Positions 39,873-49,252 of a stretch of DNA of 64,000 nucleotides are shown piece by piece. The translations under genes and the position numbers were made by a program. How positions within the stretch are numbered: the stretch's first letter is position 1; each line of letters starts with the position of its first letter. A model generated the notes under the pieces. The model searched no databases, was not told the origin of the DNA, and saw nothing but the letters and a program-made list of their open reading frames with translations. The stretch comes from UBA11524 sp964464815 (lineage in GTDB: Bacteria > Bacillota > Clostridia > Christensenellales > Aristaeellaceae): the NCBI GenBank assembly GCA_964464815.1, contig CAYXHF010000005.1, positions 33,587 to 97,586 on the forward strand, given 5' to 3'.

Positions 39873-41213
39873 ATGGCGAATTATGCTGAGCGTGTATTGA
39901 ACGATTTGAAGAAGCGTTATGCCCACGAGCCGGAATTCATTCAGGCCGCCACGGAAATCCTGACGACCTTGAAGCCGGTCATTGACCGCAATGAGGAAAA
40001 GTATGAAGCCGCAGGTCTGCTGGAACGCTTCGTTGAGCCGGAGCGCATTATCACCTTCCGTGTGCCGTGGATTGACGATGCCGGCAAGGTGCAGGTGAAT
40101 CGCGGCTATCGCGTGCAGTTCAACAGCGCCATTGGCCCGTACAAGGGCGGCCTGCGTCTGCATCCGAGCGTGAACCAGTCCATCCTGAAGTTCCTGGGCT
40201 TTGAGCAGATTTTGAAGAACAGCCTGACCGGTCTGCCGATTGGCGGCGGCAAGGGCGGCTCCGACTTTGACCCCAAGGGCAAGAGCGACAACGAAGTGAT
40301 GCGCTTCTGCCAGTCCTTCATGACCGAGCTGTATCGCTACATCGGCAAGGACGTGGACGTTCCTGCGGGCGATATTGGCGTTGGTGCGCGCGAAATCGGC
40401 TATCTGTATGGCCAGTACAAGCGCCTGACCGGCCTGTATGAAGGCGTGCTGACCGGCAAGGGTCTGACCTGGGGCGGCAGCCTGGCGCGTAAGGAAGCCA
40501 CGGGCTTTGGCCTGTGCTACCTGACCCGTGCGATGATGGAGAAGAACGGCAAGACCGTTGCGGGCAAGACCGTTGTCGTCTCCGGCTCGGGCAACGTGGC
40601 CATCTATGCCACGCAGAAGATTACCGAAATGGGCGCGAAGGTCGTTGCCATGAGCGACTCCAACGGCTATGTGTACGATCCCGACGGCATCAAGCTGGAC
40701 GTGGTCAAGCAGATTAAGGAAGTGGAGCGCAAGCGCATCAAGGAATACGTCAAGGCTGTGCCCACGGCCACCTACACCGAGGGCTGCTCCGGCATCTGGA
40801 CGATTCCCTGCCAGATTGCGCTGCCCTGCGCCACGCAGAACGAAATCAACGAGGAATCCGCCAAGGCACTGATTGCCGGTGGCGTAGAAGCCGTTGGTGA
40901 GGGCGCGAACATGCCCTCCACGCTGGAGGCCACGGCTGCCTTCCAGAAGGCTGGCGTGCTGTTTGCACCGGCCAAGGCGGCCAATGCGGGTGGCGTCGCT
41001 GTTTCCGCACTGGAAATGAGCCAGAACAGCCAGCGCCTGAGCTGGACGTTCGACGAGGTGGACGCCAAGCTGAAGGACATCATGGTCAACATCTTTGCCA
41101 AGATTGACGAGGCCGCGCACGAGTACGCCACGGACGGCGACTATGTGGCTGGCGCGAACATCGCAGGCTTCCTGAAGGTTGCCGACGCCATGCTGGCACA
41201 GGGTGCTGTGTAA
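39873..41213 (+). CDS. gdhA: NADP-type glutamate dehydrogenase
   Basis: This 446-residue hexameric GDH (the usual length for the NADP type) has the glutamate-site motif GPYKGGLRLHPSVN, with Lys91 in that segment, the LPIGGGKGGSDFDPKGK glycine-rich stretch and the nucleotide fold VVVSGSGNVAIYATQK. It interconverts 2-oxoglutarate, ammonia and glutamate. The start is ATG 39873 after AAAGGAG. The leader between promoter and gene is about 100 nt. Confidence 0.95.
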   Translation: MANYAERVLNDLKKRYAHEPEFIQAATEILTTLKPVIDRNEEKYEAAGLLERFVEPERIITFRVPWIDDAGKVQVNRGYRVQFNSAIGPYKGGLRLHPSVNQSILKFLGFEQILKNSLTGLPIGGGKGGSDFDPKGKSDNEVMRFCQSFMTELYRYIGKDVDVPAGDIGVGAREIGYLYGQYKRLTGLYEGVLTGKGLTWGGSLARKEATGFGLCYLTRAMMEKNGKTVAGKTVVVSGSGNVAIYATQKITEMGAKVVAMSDSNGYVYDPDGIKLDVVKQIKEVERKRIKEYVKAVPTATYTEGCSGIWTIPCQIALPCATQNEINEESAKALIAGGVEAVGEGANMPSTLEATAAFQKAGVLFAPAKAANAGGVAVSALEMSQNSQRLSWTFDEVDAKLKDIMVNIFAKIDEAAHEYATDGDYVAGANIAGFLKVADAMLAQGAV

Positions 41214-41237
41214 TCCCTGACAACACAAAATATCGCG

Positions 41238-41275
41238 GTCGCCCGGACAAACACGTTCGGGCGACTGTTTTTTTG
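41238..41275 (+). terminator. terminator after gdhA
   Basis: GTCGCCCGGAC (41238–41248) pairs with GTTCGGGCGAC (41255–41265), followed by a T run to about 41274. Confidence 0.88.
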
Positions 41276-41298
41276 TCCCCATTTGCGCATGCAGTGGC

Positions 41299-41341
41299 TT
41301 GACTTTCCCATGCGCAGGAGTATAATAACTAACGGTTAGTT
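41299..41341 (+). promoter_or_regulatory. promoter and TetR-like operator of the ATC-hydrolase-like gene
   Basis: TTGACT (41299–41304), 16 bp, TATAAT (41321–41326). The 15-bp palindrome AACTAAC-G-GTTAGTT (41327–41341) covers the transcription start, a typical repressor position. A further half-site GCTAACC lies just beyond. No TetR gene is adjacent. Confidence 0.7.
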
Positions 41342-41397
41342 TCTGCTAACCAATTCCTATTCCATCCACCCTTCACGCCGGAACGGAGGTACGCACC

Positions 41398-41985
41398 ATG
41401 AAAATCAAGCAGCAAAAGCAGATTCGAGCCTTTTTGATAGAAGCCCTTGGCAACGACGACGGTTCTCGCCTGTTTGCCCTACAGGAGGAGAAGCTGCGCA
41501 CCCTGATTGCCAACACGCAGGGCAAAACGAAAAAACAGATGAAGACGCTGACGCAGACGATTCTGCCGCGCATTGCACTCTATCAGGCCCTGTCGGACGC
41601 TGGTTTTTCGCAGGATGCGACAACACAGCACATGCGCACCTATATGATGACCAAGGTGGCGGCACAAAAACACGCCTTCACCGCAAAGGTGGAGCATTTT
41701 CCCGGCTTCTACGCCATCTACAGCGCAGTCTTTCTGAAAATCATGCGCACGACCGACCTGCAACAAAGCACACAGGTGCGCGGCAAGGGCTACTACGACA
41801 TCACCATCCAGAAATGCCTTTGGCACACCGCCTGTGTGGAAAGCGGTTGCCCTGCGCTTTGCCGCCTGTTCTGCGACGTGGATGATGTGACATACGGCGG
41901 GCTGAAAAAGATTGCCTTCTCGCGCACGCAGACACTGGGCTACGGCGGTAATTGCTGTGACTTCCACTTCTACAAGAAACCATGA
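41398..41985 (+). CDS. L-2-amino-thiazoline-4-carboxylate hydrolase-like protein
   Basis: This 195-residue protein matches the ATC-hydrolase-like family by its C-terminal block CLWHTACVESGCPALCRLFC, DVDDVTYGGL, TLGYGGNCCDFHF, rich in Cys, His and Asp that could bind metal. The N-terminal 90 residues are helical. Characterised members open the thiazoline ring in L-cysteine synthesis; most family members, often beside TetR genes in Clostridia, have unknown substrates. The promoter carries a strong palindrome at +1, so it is probably inducible. Confidence 0.68.
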   Translation: MKIKQQKQIRAFLIEALGNDDGSRLFALQEEKLRTLIANTQGKTKKQMKTLTQTILPRIALYQALSDAGFSQDATTQHMRTYMMTKVAAQKHAFTAKVEHFPGFYAIYSAVFLKIMRTTDLQQSTQVRGKGYYDITIQKCLWHTACVESGCPALCRLFCDVDDVTYGGLKKIAFSRTQTLGYGGNCCDFHFYKKP

Positions 41986-41987
41986 AA

Positions 41988-42036
41988 ACAGCCGCCAGCG
42001 CAACGCAACTTGCGAAGCACTGGCGGCTGTTGTTGT
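41988..42036. terminator. bidirectional terminator
   Basis: ACAGCCGCCAG pairs with CTGGCGGCTGT (42020–42030), serving the ATC-hydrolase-like gene and the convergent kinase gene. Confidence 0.75.
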
Positions 42037-42042
42037 TCTTGC

Positions 42043-44028
42043 TTACATACCGGAAAGCACCTTTCCCAGCACGCGCAGGAGCGCCGTAATTTCCACAGGC
42101 TTGGAGATGTAATCATCCATCCCGGCCGCAAAGGCGGCGTTCCGATCCTCCTCAAAGGCATTGGCGGTCATGGCCACAATCGGCGTGCGGGCGCGTTCAT
42201 CCCGCAGGGCGCGAATCGCCCGGGTCGCCTCATAGCCATTCATGCGCGGCATCTGAATGTCCATCAGAATCAGGTCATAGTACCCAACCGGCGCATTCTG
42301 GAGCATCGTCAGGGCAACCTCACCATCCTGCGCATGCTCCACCTGCATCTGCGCATCGGCAAGCACCGTGGACGTGATTTCTGCATTCAGGGCATTATCC
42401 TCCACCAGCAGAATCCGCTTGTCCGCCAGGGCAATCTCCACGGCCGCGCCATGCTGCTCCTCATCCGGTGAATCCTGCGATGCCAGCGGGAAGGTCAATC
42501 GCACGGTGAAGGTCGTTCCCTTGCCCAATTCACTTTCCACCGAAATATCGCCGTCCATCAAATCCACAAAGGACTTGACGATTTTCAGCCCCAGACCTGT
42601 GCCGAAAATACCACTTTCCGAGGAGTTTCTCTCGCGGGAAAACGCCTCGAACAGGTGCGGAATATACGCTTCGCCAATGCCGATGCCTGTATCCTGCACC
42701 TTGATTTCGTAGCTGGCGCAATGTGCCTTCGGCGCACAGCCTTCCACCAGCGAGAAGGCAATCTGGCCGCCTTCCGGCGTATACTTGACGGCATTGCCGA
42801 CCAGATTCATCACAATTTCGCGCATCTTCATCACGTCGCAGCGCACCTGCGTGTGGTCGATGCGAATATCGCGCGTGACATGCAGGTGCTTTCGCGCAAT
42901 CTCCTGCGACATCAGCACGTCCAGCACCTCCTGGATGCCACGCAAATCCCACGGCGTTTCGTGCAGCGATTCCTTACCGCTTTCGATGCGGGACAATTCC
43001 AGCACGTTGCCAATCAGCTCCAGCAGGAACTGACTGGACTGCTTGAGCTTCTGCAAATACCCTGCCGCCGCGTCACGGTCGTCCCAGTGTGCCTCCATCA
43101 GGCCCGCATAGCCGATAATGGCGTTCATGGGCGTGCGCAGGTCATGCGACATGGCAAAAAGGAACGATGACTTGGCGCGGTTGCCTTCCTCCGCACGGCG
43201 CAGGGCGTTGCGCAGCGTCACCATATCCGACACATCCAGGAAGGTCGTCACCAGCGCCCGTTCACCACTGGGCAGCCAGAACACCTTCGTCTTGGCGACA
43301 ATGTGGCATTCCTTGGGCGTGCCGCGATGGAGGATGCATTCGTAGTCCAGCGTACCCTCGTTGTTGCGCAGCGTCTTCAGGCGCTCCACATCCTCCGGGT
43401 TGGGATAGTAGATGCCGCGAATCACACGGCCAATGTCCTCCTGCGCATTCTCCGGCGTCGTGTCGTACATGCGCAGGGCTTCGGCATTCATGTGGATGAT
43501 ATGATGCTGGGGCAGGGTGTAGGCCAGCAAGCCGCAGGACTGAATGTCCAGCAAATCGCGATAGTACGTTTCCTGTGCCGCCTGCTTGCGGCGCAGGCAG
43601 GTGTTGACATCCGCCAAATGACGCTCCGTCACGCGATCCTGCTCCAAACGCACGGTTTCGGAAATATCCTGATGGATGCCGGTGATATGCACGCAATGGG
43701 TCACGGAAAAATCACGTGCGCCGCTACAGCGGATAATCATTTCTCCGCGCTGGGAATGTTCATAGCGATATACGATTTCGGTGCGCACATCGGCCAGCTT
43801 GTCCATATATTCGGCAAACAGCGCCGCATCCTCCGGATGAATCCGCTCCGACAAAAAAGCATATCGAGCCTCCGGCGTGATATTCTCATCCTGCACGCCC
43901 ATCAGCATATCCATGCCCTCATCGCCATACAGGCGCGGCGGCATGCCTTTTTCAAATTCCACGCACCACATGCCGATGTTGGATGCTTGCAGAATCTTTT
44001 CCTTGTCTGTTCGTTTGAGCATGCTCAT
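42043..44028 (-). CDS. hybrid sensor histidine kinase / response regulator
   Basis: This 661-residue cytosolic kinase has two PAS-like regions (about 15–130 and 170–280). HisKA follows with the phosphorylatable His295 in MSHDLRTPMNAIIGY, then HATPase_c (NLVGNAVKYTPEGG, DTGIGI, GTGLGLKIV). A C-terminal receiver carries Asp590 in LILMDIQMPRMNGYEA. No membrane helix or output domain is present, so it must signal to another protein. ATG 44028 follows AGAGGA; longer frames run upstream through the promoter and are not used. It is a single gene with no partner regulator nearby. Confidence 0.9.
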   Translation of the reverse strand: MSMLKRTDKEKILQASNIGMWCVEFEKGMPPRLYGDEGMDMLMGVQDENITPEARYAFLSERIHPEDAALFAEYMDKLADVRTEIVYRYEHSQRGEMIIRCSGARDFSVTHCVHITGIHQDISETVRLEQDRVTERHLADVNTCLRRKQAAQETYYRDLLDIQSCGLLAYTLPQHHIIHMNAEALRMYDTTPENAQEDIGRVIRGIYYPNPEDVERLKTLRNNEGTLDYECILHRGTPKECHIVAKTKVFWLPSGERALVTTFLDVSDMVTLRNALRRAEEGNRAKSSFLFAMSHDLRTPMNAIIGYAGLMEAHWDDRDAAAGYLQKLKQSSQFLLELIGNVLELSRIESGKESLHETPWDLRGIQEVLDVLMSQEIARKHLHVTRDIRIDHTQVRCDVMKMREIVMNLVGNAVKYTPEGGQIAFSLVEGCAPKAHCASYEIKVQDTGIGIGEAYIPHLFEAFSRERNSSESGIFGTGLGLKIVKSFVDLMDGDISVESELGKGTTFTVRLTFPLASQDSPDEEQHGAAVEIALADKRILLVEDNALNAEITSTVLADAQMQVEHAQDGEVALTMLQNAPVGYYDLILMDIQMPRMNGYEATRAIRALRDERARTPIVAMTANAFEEDRNAAFAAGMDDYISKPVEITALLRVLGKVLSGM

Positions 44029-44107
44029 CGTCCCAGTTCCTCTTTCCTGGCCCGATGGCGGGATGATTGCCTGCATCACCGGGTCGTTCACTTGTTCTCT
44101 TCCTTCT

Positions 44108-44136
44108 ATTATAGGAAGCTTACACAACCTTGTCAA
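44108..44136 (-). promoter_or_regulatory. promoter of the hybrid kinase
   Basis: On the minus strand, TTGACA (44136–44131), 17 bp, TATAAT (44113–44108): a full consensus. Confidence 0.88.
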
Positions 44137-44157
44137 GTAACCCTCCGCAGACGAAAA

Positions 44158-44203
44158 TGTCCCTGAGCATGCCGGGAAACCGTCGCACAGCCCAGGGACA
44201 GCC
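44158..44203 (-). terminator. terminator of the ADH–ALDH fusion gene
   Basis: TGTCCCTG…GC pairs with GC…CAGGGACA around a long loop. On the minus strand it is followed by ATTTTCG. Confidence 0.6.
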
Positions 44204-44207
44204 TTAT

Positions 44208-46736
44208 TTATTTCAGGAAAAAGCGCACCAGACGCGATTTCGCCTTCGTGTACGGCGCATAGCGCATCGGCAAATCCAGCCACGTGGCCTTGTTCACCAC
44301 GCTCTTGTCATGCGTGAAGCAGCGGAAGCTGTCGCGCCCATGATAGCCGCCCATGCCACTCTCGCCCACGCCACCAAAGGGCATCCGGCTGGTGGCCAGA
44401 TGAATGATGGTATCGTTGACGCAGCCGCCACCAAAGGGCAATTCCTGCAAAACGCGGCGCTGAACGGCCTTGTCGCTTGTGAACAGATAGCATGCAAGTG
44501 GCTTGGGCCGTGCCGAGACAAAGGTCATAGCCTCCTCCACGTTATCGACCATCAGGATTGGCAGAATCGGGCCGAAAATCTCCTCCTGCATCACCGCATC
44601 CGTCGGCGATACATCCCGCAGCAGTGTCGGCGCGATTTTCAGCGTGCCCTCATCCGCTTCACCGCCAAAGACGCATTGCCCGGGCACAATCAGCTGCGTC
44701 AGGCGCGCAAAGTGATGGGCGTTCACAATATGCGGATACTGGTCATTTTGCAACGGCTGCGGACAGTGCTTGGCGAATTCTGCCTTGAGCGACTGCACCA
44801 GCGCATCCGCCACACGGCGATCCACCAGCACATAGTCCGGCGCGACGCACGTTTGACCCGCATTGAGCAGCTTTCCGAAGGCAATCCGGCGTGCCGCCAG
44901 GGCGATATTCGCCGTTTCGTCCACAATAACCGGACTCTTGCCGCCCAATTCCAGCGTCACAGGCGTCACATGCTCCGCCGCGCGGCGCAGCACCTCCTGC
45001 CCTACGTGCTTGCTGCCGGTAAAGAAAATCTTATCAAACGGCAAATCCAGCAGCGCCTGATTCTCCTGCCGACCGCCTGTCACCACCGACACCTGCTCCA
45101 CCGGGAAGCATTCCGCGCAAATCGTGCGGATTATCTCCCCTGTGTGCGGCGAATCCTTTGACACCTTCAGCACACAGCAGTTTCCACCCGCCAGCGCACC
45201 AATAAGCGGCGAAAGCGTCAGCAGGAACGGATAATTCCACGGCGACATAATCAGCGTCACGCCATACGGCTCATGCACAATCATGCTGCGGGACGGAAAT
45301 TGTGCCAAGGGCGTCAGGACGCGTGTTGGCTGACACAGCTTGCGCAGATGGCGCATCATCCAGCGCAGCTCGGAGAGCACCATGCCCACCTCGCACAGAT
45401 AGCTTTCCTCCGCGCATTTGCCCAAATCCTGCGCAAGCGCCTGTTCAATCTCCTTTTCGTGCGACAGAATCGACATGTGCAGGCGGTGCAAAGCATCCAT
45501 CCGATGCGCAACGGGCAATGTCGCCCGTGTGGCGAAAAACGCCTTTTGCAGCTGGAACAGCTCTTCCAGCGTCTCCGGTGTCGCGGTTTGCTCCATGGCC
45601 GCACACAGCACGCGTTCCAGTGCAAAGCGGTCAAGGGAGGCATGTGCGGCGGTTTCCCTCGCCAGGGCAGGAATCTCCTTCTGCGTCACGCCCGGCAGTG
45701 TCTCCTGACAGCCCGTGTGGCGCGCAAAATCCTGTATCCAGCTTGCAAAGGCAGACAGAGCCTCCTCATCCGACACCTTCTCCTGAGACAGGAAGGCACG
45801 GCGAACCAGCGTTGCCACGCGCTTCTGTGCATTCCCGGACAGCTGGCGCAGGAAAGGCGGCAGCAGCAGCGGCAACGCCGTCCCCATCGCGATTGTCTTG
45901 CGCGTCCCCAGCACATCCAGCAAAGCCATCAAGGACGTGTCACAGGCCATTTGTGCCGCCTGTGCGGCCTCGGCAAATGCCGTTTGCAGCGCCTGCCGCG
46001 CCACGTGGTCGTTGGAAAAGCGCTCCTCCTCGGGCAAAAGCGCATCATCAAAGACGGATATGCTCTGTTGACGAATGGTCATGACAGCAGATTCGGCCAG
46101 CTTCTGCGCCTTTTTCGGCAGCAACGGGTGCAGCTGGGCGCACACAGCATGCGCCAGGCCCCAGAAAATGCTTTGCCCCAACGCCAGTTGCGTTTGCGGT
46201 GGCAGAAGCGTCTTGTCCTGCACGATGGTGCGGTTTTCGTGGCGGCACAGGCTGTGCGAAACCAGCTTTCCTTCCTTGCGCACCACTGTCACCGCATTGT
46301 GCCATGCCGCCGCGCGCACGTCTGCCACGGGCAGCATCAGTAGCGGAATCTGATTCCACTGCGCAAAGCTTTGGGCATGCTGACGGCTGTGCAGGGCGCA
46401 CAGCACCGACTGCGCCAGCGTCATGGCACATGCGCCGCCAATGGCGATAATGCCCTGCGCCTGCTTTTGCAGATACGCTTGCAGTGCCTCGTTGCATTCC
46501 TCCTGCGGAACGCCCATTGTATCGCGCGTCACCGCCGTCGCTGTCGCATACGCCACCTGTGCCGCATCAAGTGCGGCAAACACCGCTGCTGTGCATGCTT
46601 CACCTGCCGCATCCATAACGACCAGCAGGCAGGAAACGCCCTGCTGACCAAGGGTGATAAGGGCATCTGGCAGCTGCTCCGACACGCGGGGCGCACACGC
46701 TGCCGAGGGAATGAAACGGGAATACGCCTTTTTCAT
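44208..46736 (-). CDS. Fe-ADH-like domain fused to class 3-type aldehyde dehydrogenase
   Basis: This 842-residue protein joins two enzyme folds. Residues about 1–375 follow the group III ADH layout, but GGGSxMDxAK has become GGACAMTLAQ. The metal-site segment reads FWGLAHAVCAQ (Asp lost, one His kept) and the later His ligands are not visible, so this half looks catalytically dead. Residues about 390–830 are an intact ALDH: PWNYPFLLTL, Glu in TLELGGKSP, catalytic Cys in NAGQTCVAPDYV, and RMPFGGVGESGMGGYHG, nearest ALDH3-type enzymes. The order is opposite to AdhE (ALDH then ADH). ATG 46736 follows AAGGGAGG. Confidence 0.8.
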   Translation of the reverse strand: MKKAYSRFIPSAACAPRVSEQLPDALITLGQQGVSCLLVVMDAAGEACTAAVFAALDAAQVAYATATAVTRDTMGVPQEECNEALQAYLQKQAQGIIAIGGACAMTLAQSVLCALHSRQHAQSFAQWNQIPLLMLPVADVRAAAWHNAVTVVRKEGKLVSHSLCRHENRTIVQDKTLLPPQTQLALGQSIFWGLAHAVCAQLHPLLPKKAQKLAESAVMTIRQQSISVFDDALLPEEERFSNDHVARQALQTAFAEAAQAAQMACDTSLMALLDVLGTRKTIAMGTALPLLLPPFLRQLSGNAQKRVATLVRRAFLSQEKVSDEEALSAFASWIQDFARHTGCQETLPGVTQKEIPALARETAAHASLDRFALERVLCAAMEQTATPETLEELFQLQKAFFATRATLPVAHRMDALHRLHMSILSHEKEIEQALAQDLGKCAEESYLCEVGMVLSELRWMMRHLRKLCQPTRVLTPLAQFPSRSMIVHEPYGVTLIMSPWNYPFLLTLSPLIGALAGGNCCVLKVSKDSPHTGEIIRTICAECFPVEQVSVVTGGRQENQALLDLPFDKIFFTGSKHVGQEVLRRAAEHVTPVTLELGGKSPVIVDETANIALAARRIAFGKLLNAGQTCVAPDYVLVDRRVADALVQSLKAEFAKHCPQPLQNDQYPHIVNAHHFARLTQLIVPGQCVFGGEADEGTLKIAPTLLRDVSPTDAVMQEEIFGPILPILMVDNVEEAMTFVSARPKPLACYLFTSDKAVQRRVLQELPFGGGCVNDTIIHLATSRMPFGGVGESGMGGYHGRDSFRCFTHDKSVVNKATWLDLPMRYAPYTKAKSRLVRFFLK

Positions 46737-46800
46737 GGCGCAAAACCTCCCTTCAAATAAATCATGGAATAAAAAATGCTGCTTCATGCGCATGCATCAA

Positions 46801-46830
46801 ATTATAGCACCCCTGTACTGGCATGGTCAA
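46801..46830 (-). promoter_or_regulatory. promoter of the ADH–ALDH fusion gene
   Basis: On the minus strand, TTGACC (46830–46825), 18 bp, TATAAT (46806–46801). Confidence 0.75.
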
Positions 46831-46836
46831 GCGGGG

Positions 46837-46865
46837 TTGCAAACCTTTCGCCAAAATGGTATACT
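46837..46865 (+). promoter_or_regulatory. promoter of the GrpE-like gene
   Basis: TTGCAA (46837–46842), 17 bp, TATACT (46860–46865). It diverges from the fusion-gene promoter, with 6 bp between the -35 boxes. Confidence 0.75.
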
Positions 46866-46988
46866 AGGGGTGAAATCCGAATGCCGTCCATTTGTGCGGA
46901 AAAATCACGTTTTTTGCCGCCACATGCGTCGCGCTTCGGCGTTTTTCTTCAAATTCACACACGCACGATGCGTGAAAGGAGTACCACC

Positions 46989-48296
46989 ATGGGCGACGAG
47001 CAGCAGAAAACACCCGAGCAGGAGCAGCAGGAATGGCGTCCGGAGCGACTTTCGGCACTGGCCCTGTTCCAGCAGGATGCCGCGGAGCAGCTTTCCGGCG
47101 GCAGCCGTGACAATCGCAGAGGATTTTATCAGCAGCTGCTGACGCGCCTGTATACGGAATTGAACGAAACGGGTGCCTCCCTGCTGCTGGACCAGCTGTG
47201 TGTGCAGCTGCTCAAGGAGAAGCAGGACAAGTGTCCGATGCTGCTCTACAGCGCCGTGACCCAGTGCTATCAGGCGCTGGTGCTGGATGTGCCACTGGCC
47301 GACTACAGCCGCGCCGTGCCGGAGGTCTTCGCGCGTAACCGCGAGCCGATGACGTGGGAGGAGCTGGCCTCCTACCCGGCCGATCCGGAGCTGACCATCA
47401 AGCAGACCTTCCCCACGCGCGTTCGCGTCCTGAAATCCGTCAGCCACCTGCTGTATCAGGCGCGCCAGAACCAGATGACGCCAAACGAGGGCGAATCGGT
47501 GATGGAAAAGCAATTGGCCGACTACCGCGAGGCCATGGCACTACAGGACGAGGCGCTCATCAACGCACGCGCGCAGGTGGATGCCCTGCAAGCCCAGGTT
47601 CGGGAGCTTCGCGCCGGTGTCGCCGACCGCGAAACGCAGCGCATGATGAACGAAAAGATGGCCGCCTTCCAGGCCGAATTGGAGCGCCAGAACACAGAGA
47701 GTGCCGAAGCCGGGCGCGCCAAGTTCCAGGAAGCCTTCAGCGATCAGCAGAAAACCATCCGTCTCCGCATGGAGGACGAATGCCGCTGGGCCGCCGCGCA
47801 GTTTGCCGATGCCGGCAATCAGTATGACCGCATCCGTCAGGAGCTGGCACACATGCAGGAGGAGCAGAACCGCCGCATGCAGGAATGGCAGACGGCGCTC
47901 TATCGCGCTGACTACCGCATGCTGGGTCAGTGCTATGTGGGCATGTACACCACGCTACAGGACGCCATGGACAACGCGGTGACGCACCTGATGTCCCCGA
48001 CCACCACACCGGAGGATGCGCGTCCGTTGCTGGATTTGCGTGCCGCCATCATCAGCCAGCTGACGCGACTGGAATACGCCATGAAGCGCCTTGGCTTGCA
48101 GGTCATCCGTCCGGAGCACGGTGATTCGTTCCAGACGGGCCTGCACAGCCTGCTGTCTGCCTCGGCGCAAACCATCGACGTGCCGGACAGCGCCAAGATT
48201 GACCGTTGCCTGACGCCGGGTGTGCTGGCCGCGCGCGAAAATCTACAGTTCCGCGAGGTCATTATACCCGCTGTTGTGACCCTGATGGTGGAATAA
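46989..48296 (+). CDS. GrpE-like coiled-coil protein
   Basis: This 435-residue protein has an acidic N-terminus and a helical region (about 15–160). A long coiled coil follows (about 165–305; repeated Glu/Gln/Arg/Ala heptads such as LQAQVRELRAGVADRE). The C-terminal 110 residues (LDLRAAIISQLTRLEYAMKR, LGLQVIRPEHGDSFQTGLHS, LTPGVL…IIPAVVTLMVE) follow the spacing of the GrpE helix–beta domain. True GrpE is about 200 residues and sits with dnaK, which is absent here. The protein may be a specialised exchange factor for an Hsp70-like ATPase. No function is established. Confidence 0.55.
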   Translation: MGDEQQKTPEQEQQEWRPERLSALALFQQDAAEQLSGGSRDNRRGFYQQLLTRLYTELNETGASLLLDQLCVQLLKEKQDKCPMLLYSAVTQCYQALVLDVPLADYSRAVPEVFARNREPMTWEELASYPADPELTIKQTFPTRVRVLKSVSHLLYQARQNQMTPNEGESVMEKQLADYREAMALQDEALINARAQVDALQAQVRELRAGVADRETQRMMNEKMAAFQAELERQNTESAEAGRAKFQEAFSDQQKTIRLRMEDECRWAAAQFADAGNQYDRIRQELAHMQEEQNRRMQEWQTALYRADYRMLGQCYVGMYTTLQDAMDNAVTHLMSPTTTPEDARPLLDLRAAIISQLTRLEYAMKRLGLQVIRPEHGDSFQTGLHSLLSASAQTIDVPDSAKIDRCLTPGVLAARENLQFREVIIPAVVTLMVE

Positions 48297-48403
48297 CCGA
48301 ATTTTCCGAATGGCGAAGGGATGAAAGCGTCCGCGCCATTCGTTATCTTTGTGCCGGAAGAAAAAGCAGAACCTTCCGGTGAATGCAGAGGTGAACATAT
48401 TTC

Positions 48404-49234
48404 ATGAAGCGAATCGGATGTCTGCTGCTCCTGATGGTGCTGCTATTGACCTCCTTCGCACTGGCGGAGGACGTCTGCCGCCTTGACAGCGGCCACGCGG
48501 GCCAGTGCATCATCAGTGACAAGAACTATCTGTCCGTCTCCTGCACGCTGGAAACGGACAGCGAAGTGGTGCTGACCATCTGCGACCAATGGGGCTACAT
48601 CACCTATCAGCGCAATTATGGCTTGTGCCAGGGCGATTTCATGTCGGAGGATATTTACCTGCCGCTTTCGGGCGACGAAACGACCTACACCGTCAACATC
48701 ACGGCGGGTGACACGCTCCATTGCTTTACTGTCACGCGCGTGACGCCACGCATCAGCGACTCCACCGTATCGTCCGCCGGACTTTCCATGCAGGAAATCA
48801 GTGGCAGCTCCTCCACGCGCCGTGTGTGCCCGCTGGACATTGCCGCCCTTTCCACGCAGCCGCCGATGGTCGTGCCGATGCTTTCCGGCGATGTGCAATT
48901 GGGCACTGTTACCTTCAGCGTGCGCAACGGCGAGCTGTGCGTATCGGCTGAATTGACCGCCGACGGCCGCATCGACCGCGCATCGGTCTACGTCGCCAAG
49001 ACGTATTTATCTGCTCAGACGCTCGGCACGCACCGCTTTGATGGCAAGAAGAAGTCGCTCAACCAGACGTTTGACGTCTCCGACACGAACTACGCCGCCG
49101 TGCTGGTACAGCTGAGCGTCACCTACGACCAAAGCACCGCCACCCCTGCCATGCCCGATGACGCCTTCCTGCAAGAGCAGCAGCGCCTTTGGAAAACCAT
49201 GCAGCTGGAAACACCCAACGAAGCAGTTGGGTAA
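48404..49234 (+). CDS. secreted protein of unknown function
   Basis: This 276-residue protein has a Sec signal (MKRIGCLLLLMVLLLTSFALAE). The mature part is beta-rich, in two similar-sized halves (about 25–110 and 150–245) with a Ser/Thr-rich linker (STVSSAGLSMQEISGSSST). There are several Cys (VCRL, QCII, SCTL, ICDQ, LCQG, HCFT) but no lipobox or wall anchor. It follows the GrpE-like gene by about 100 bp on the same strand. I do not recognise a family. Confidence 0.65.
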   Translation: MKRIGCLLLLMVLLLTSFALAEDVCRLDSGHAGQCIISDKNYLSVSCTLETDSEVVLTICDQWGYITYQRNYGLCQGDFMSEDIYLPLSGDETTYTVNITAGDTLHCFTVTRVTPRISDSTVSSAGLSMQEISGSSSTRRVCPLDIAALSTQPPMVVPMLSGDVQLGTVTFSVRNGELCVSAELTADGRIDRASVYVAKTYLSAQTLGTHRFDGKKKSLNQTFDVSDTNYAAVLVQLSVTYDQSTATPAMPDDAFLQEQQRLWKTMQLETPNEAVG

Positions 49235-49252
49235 AGTCACCGTATTTTCTTT

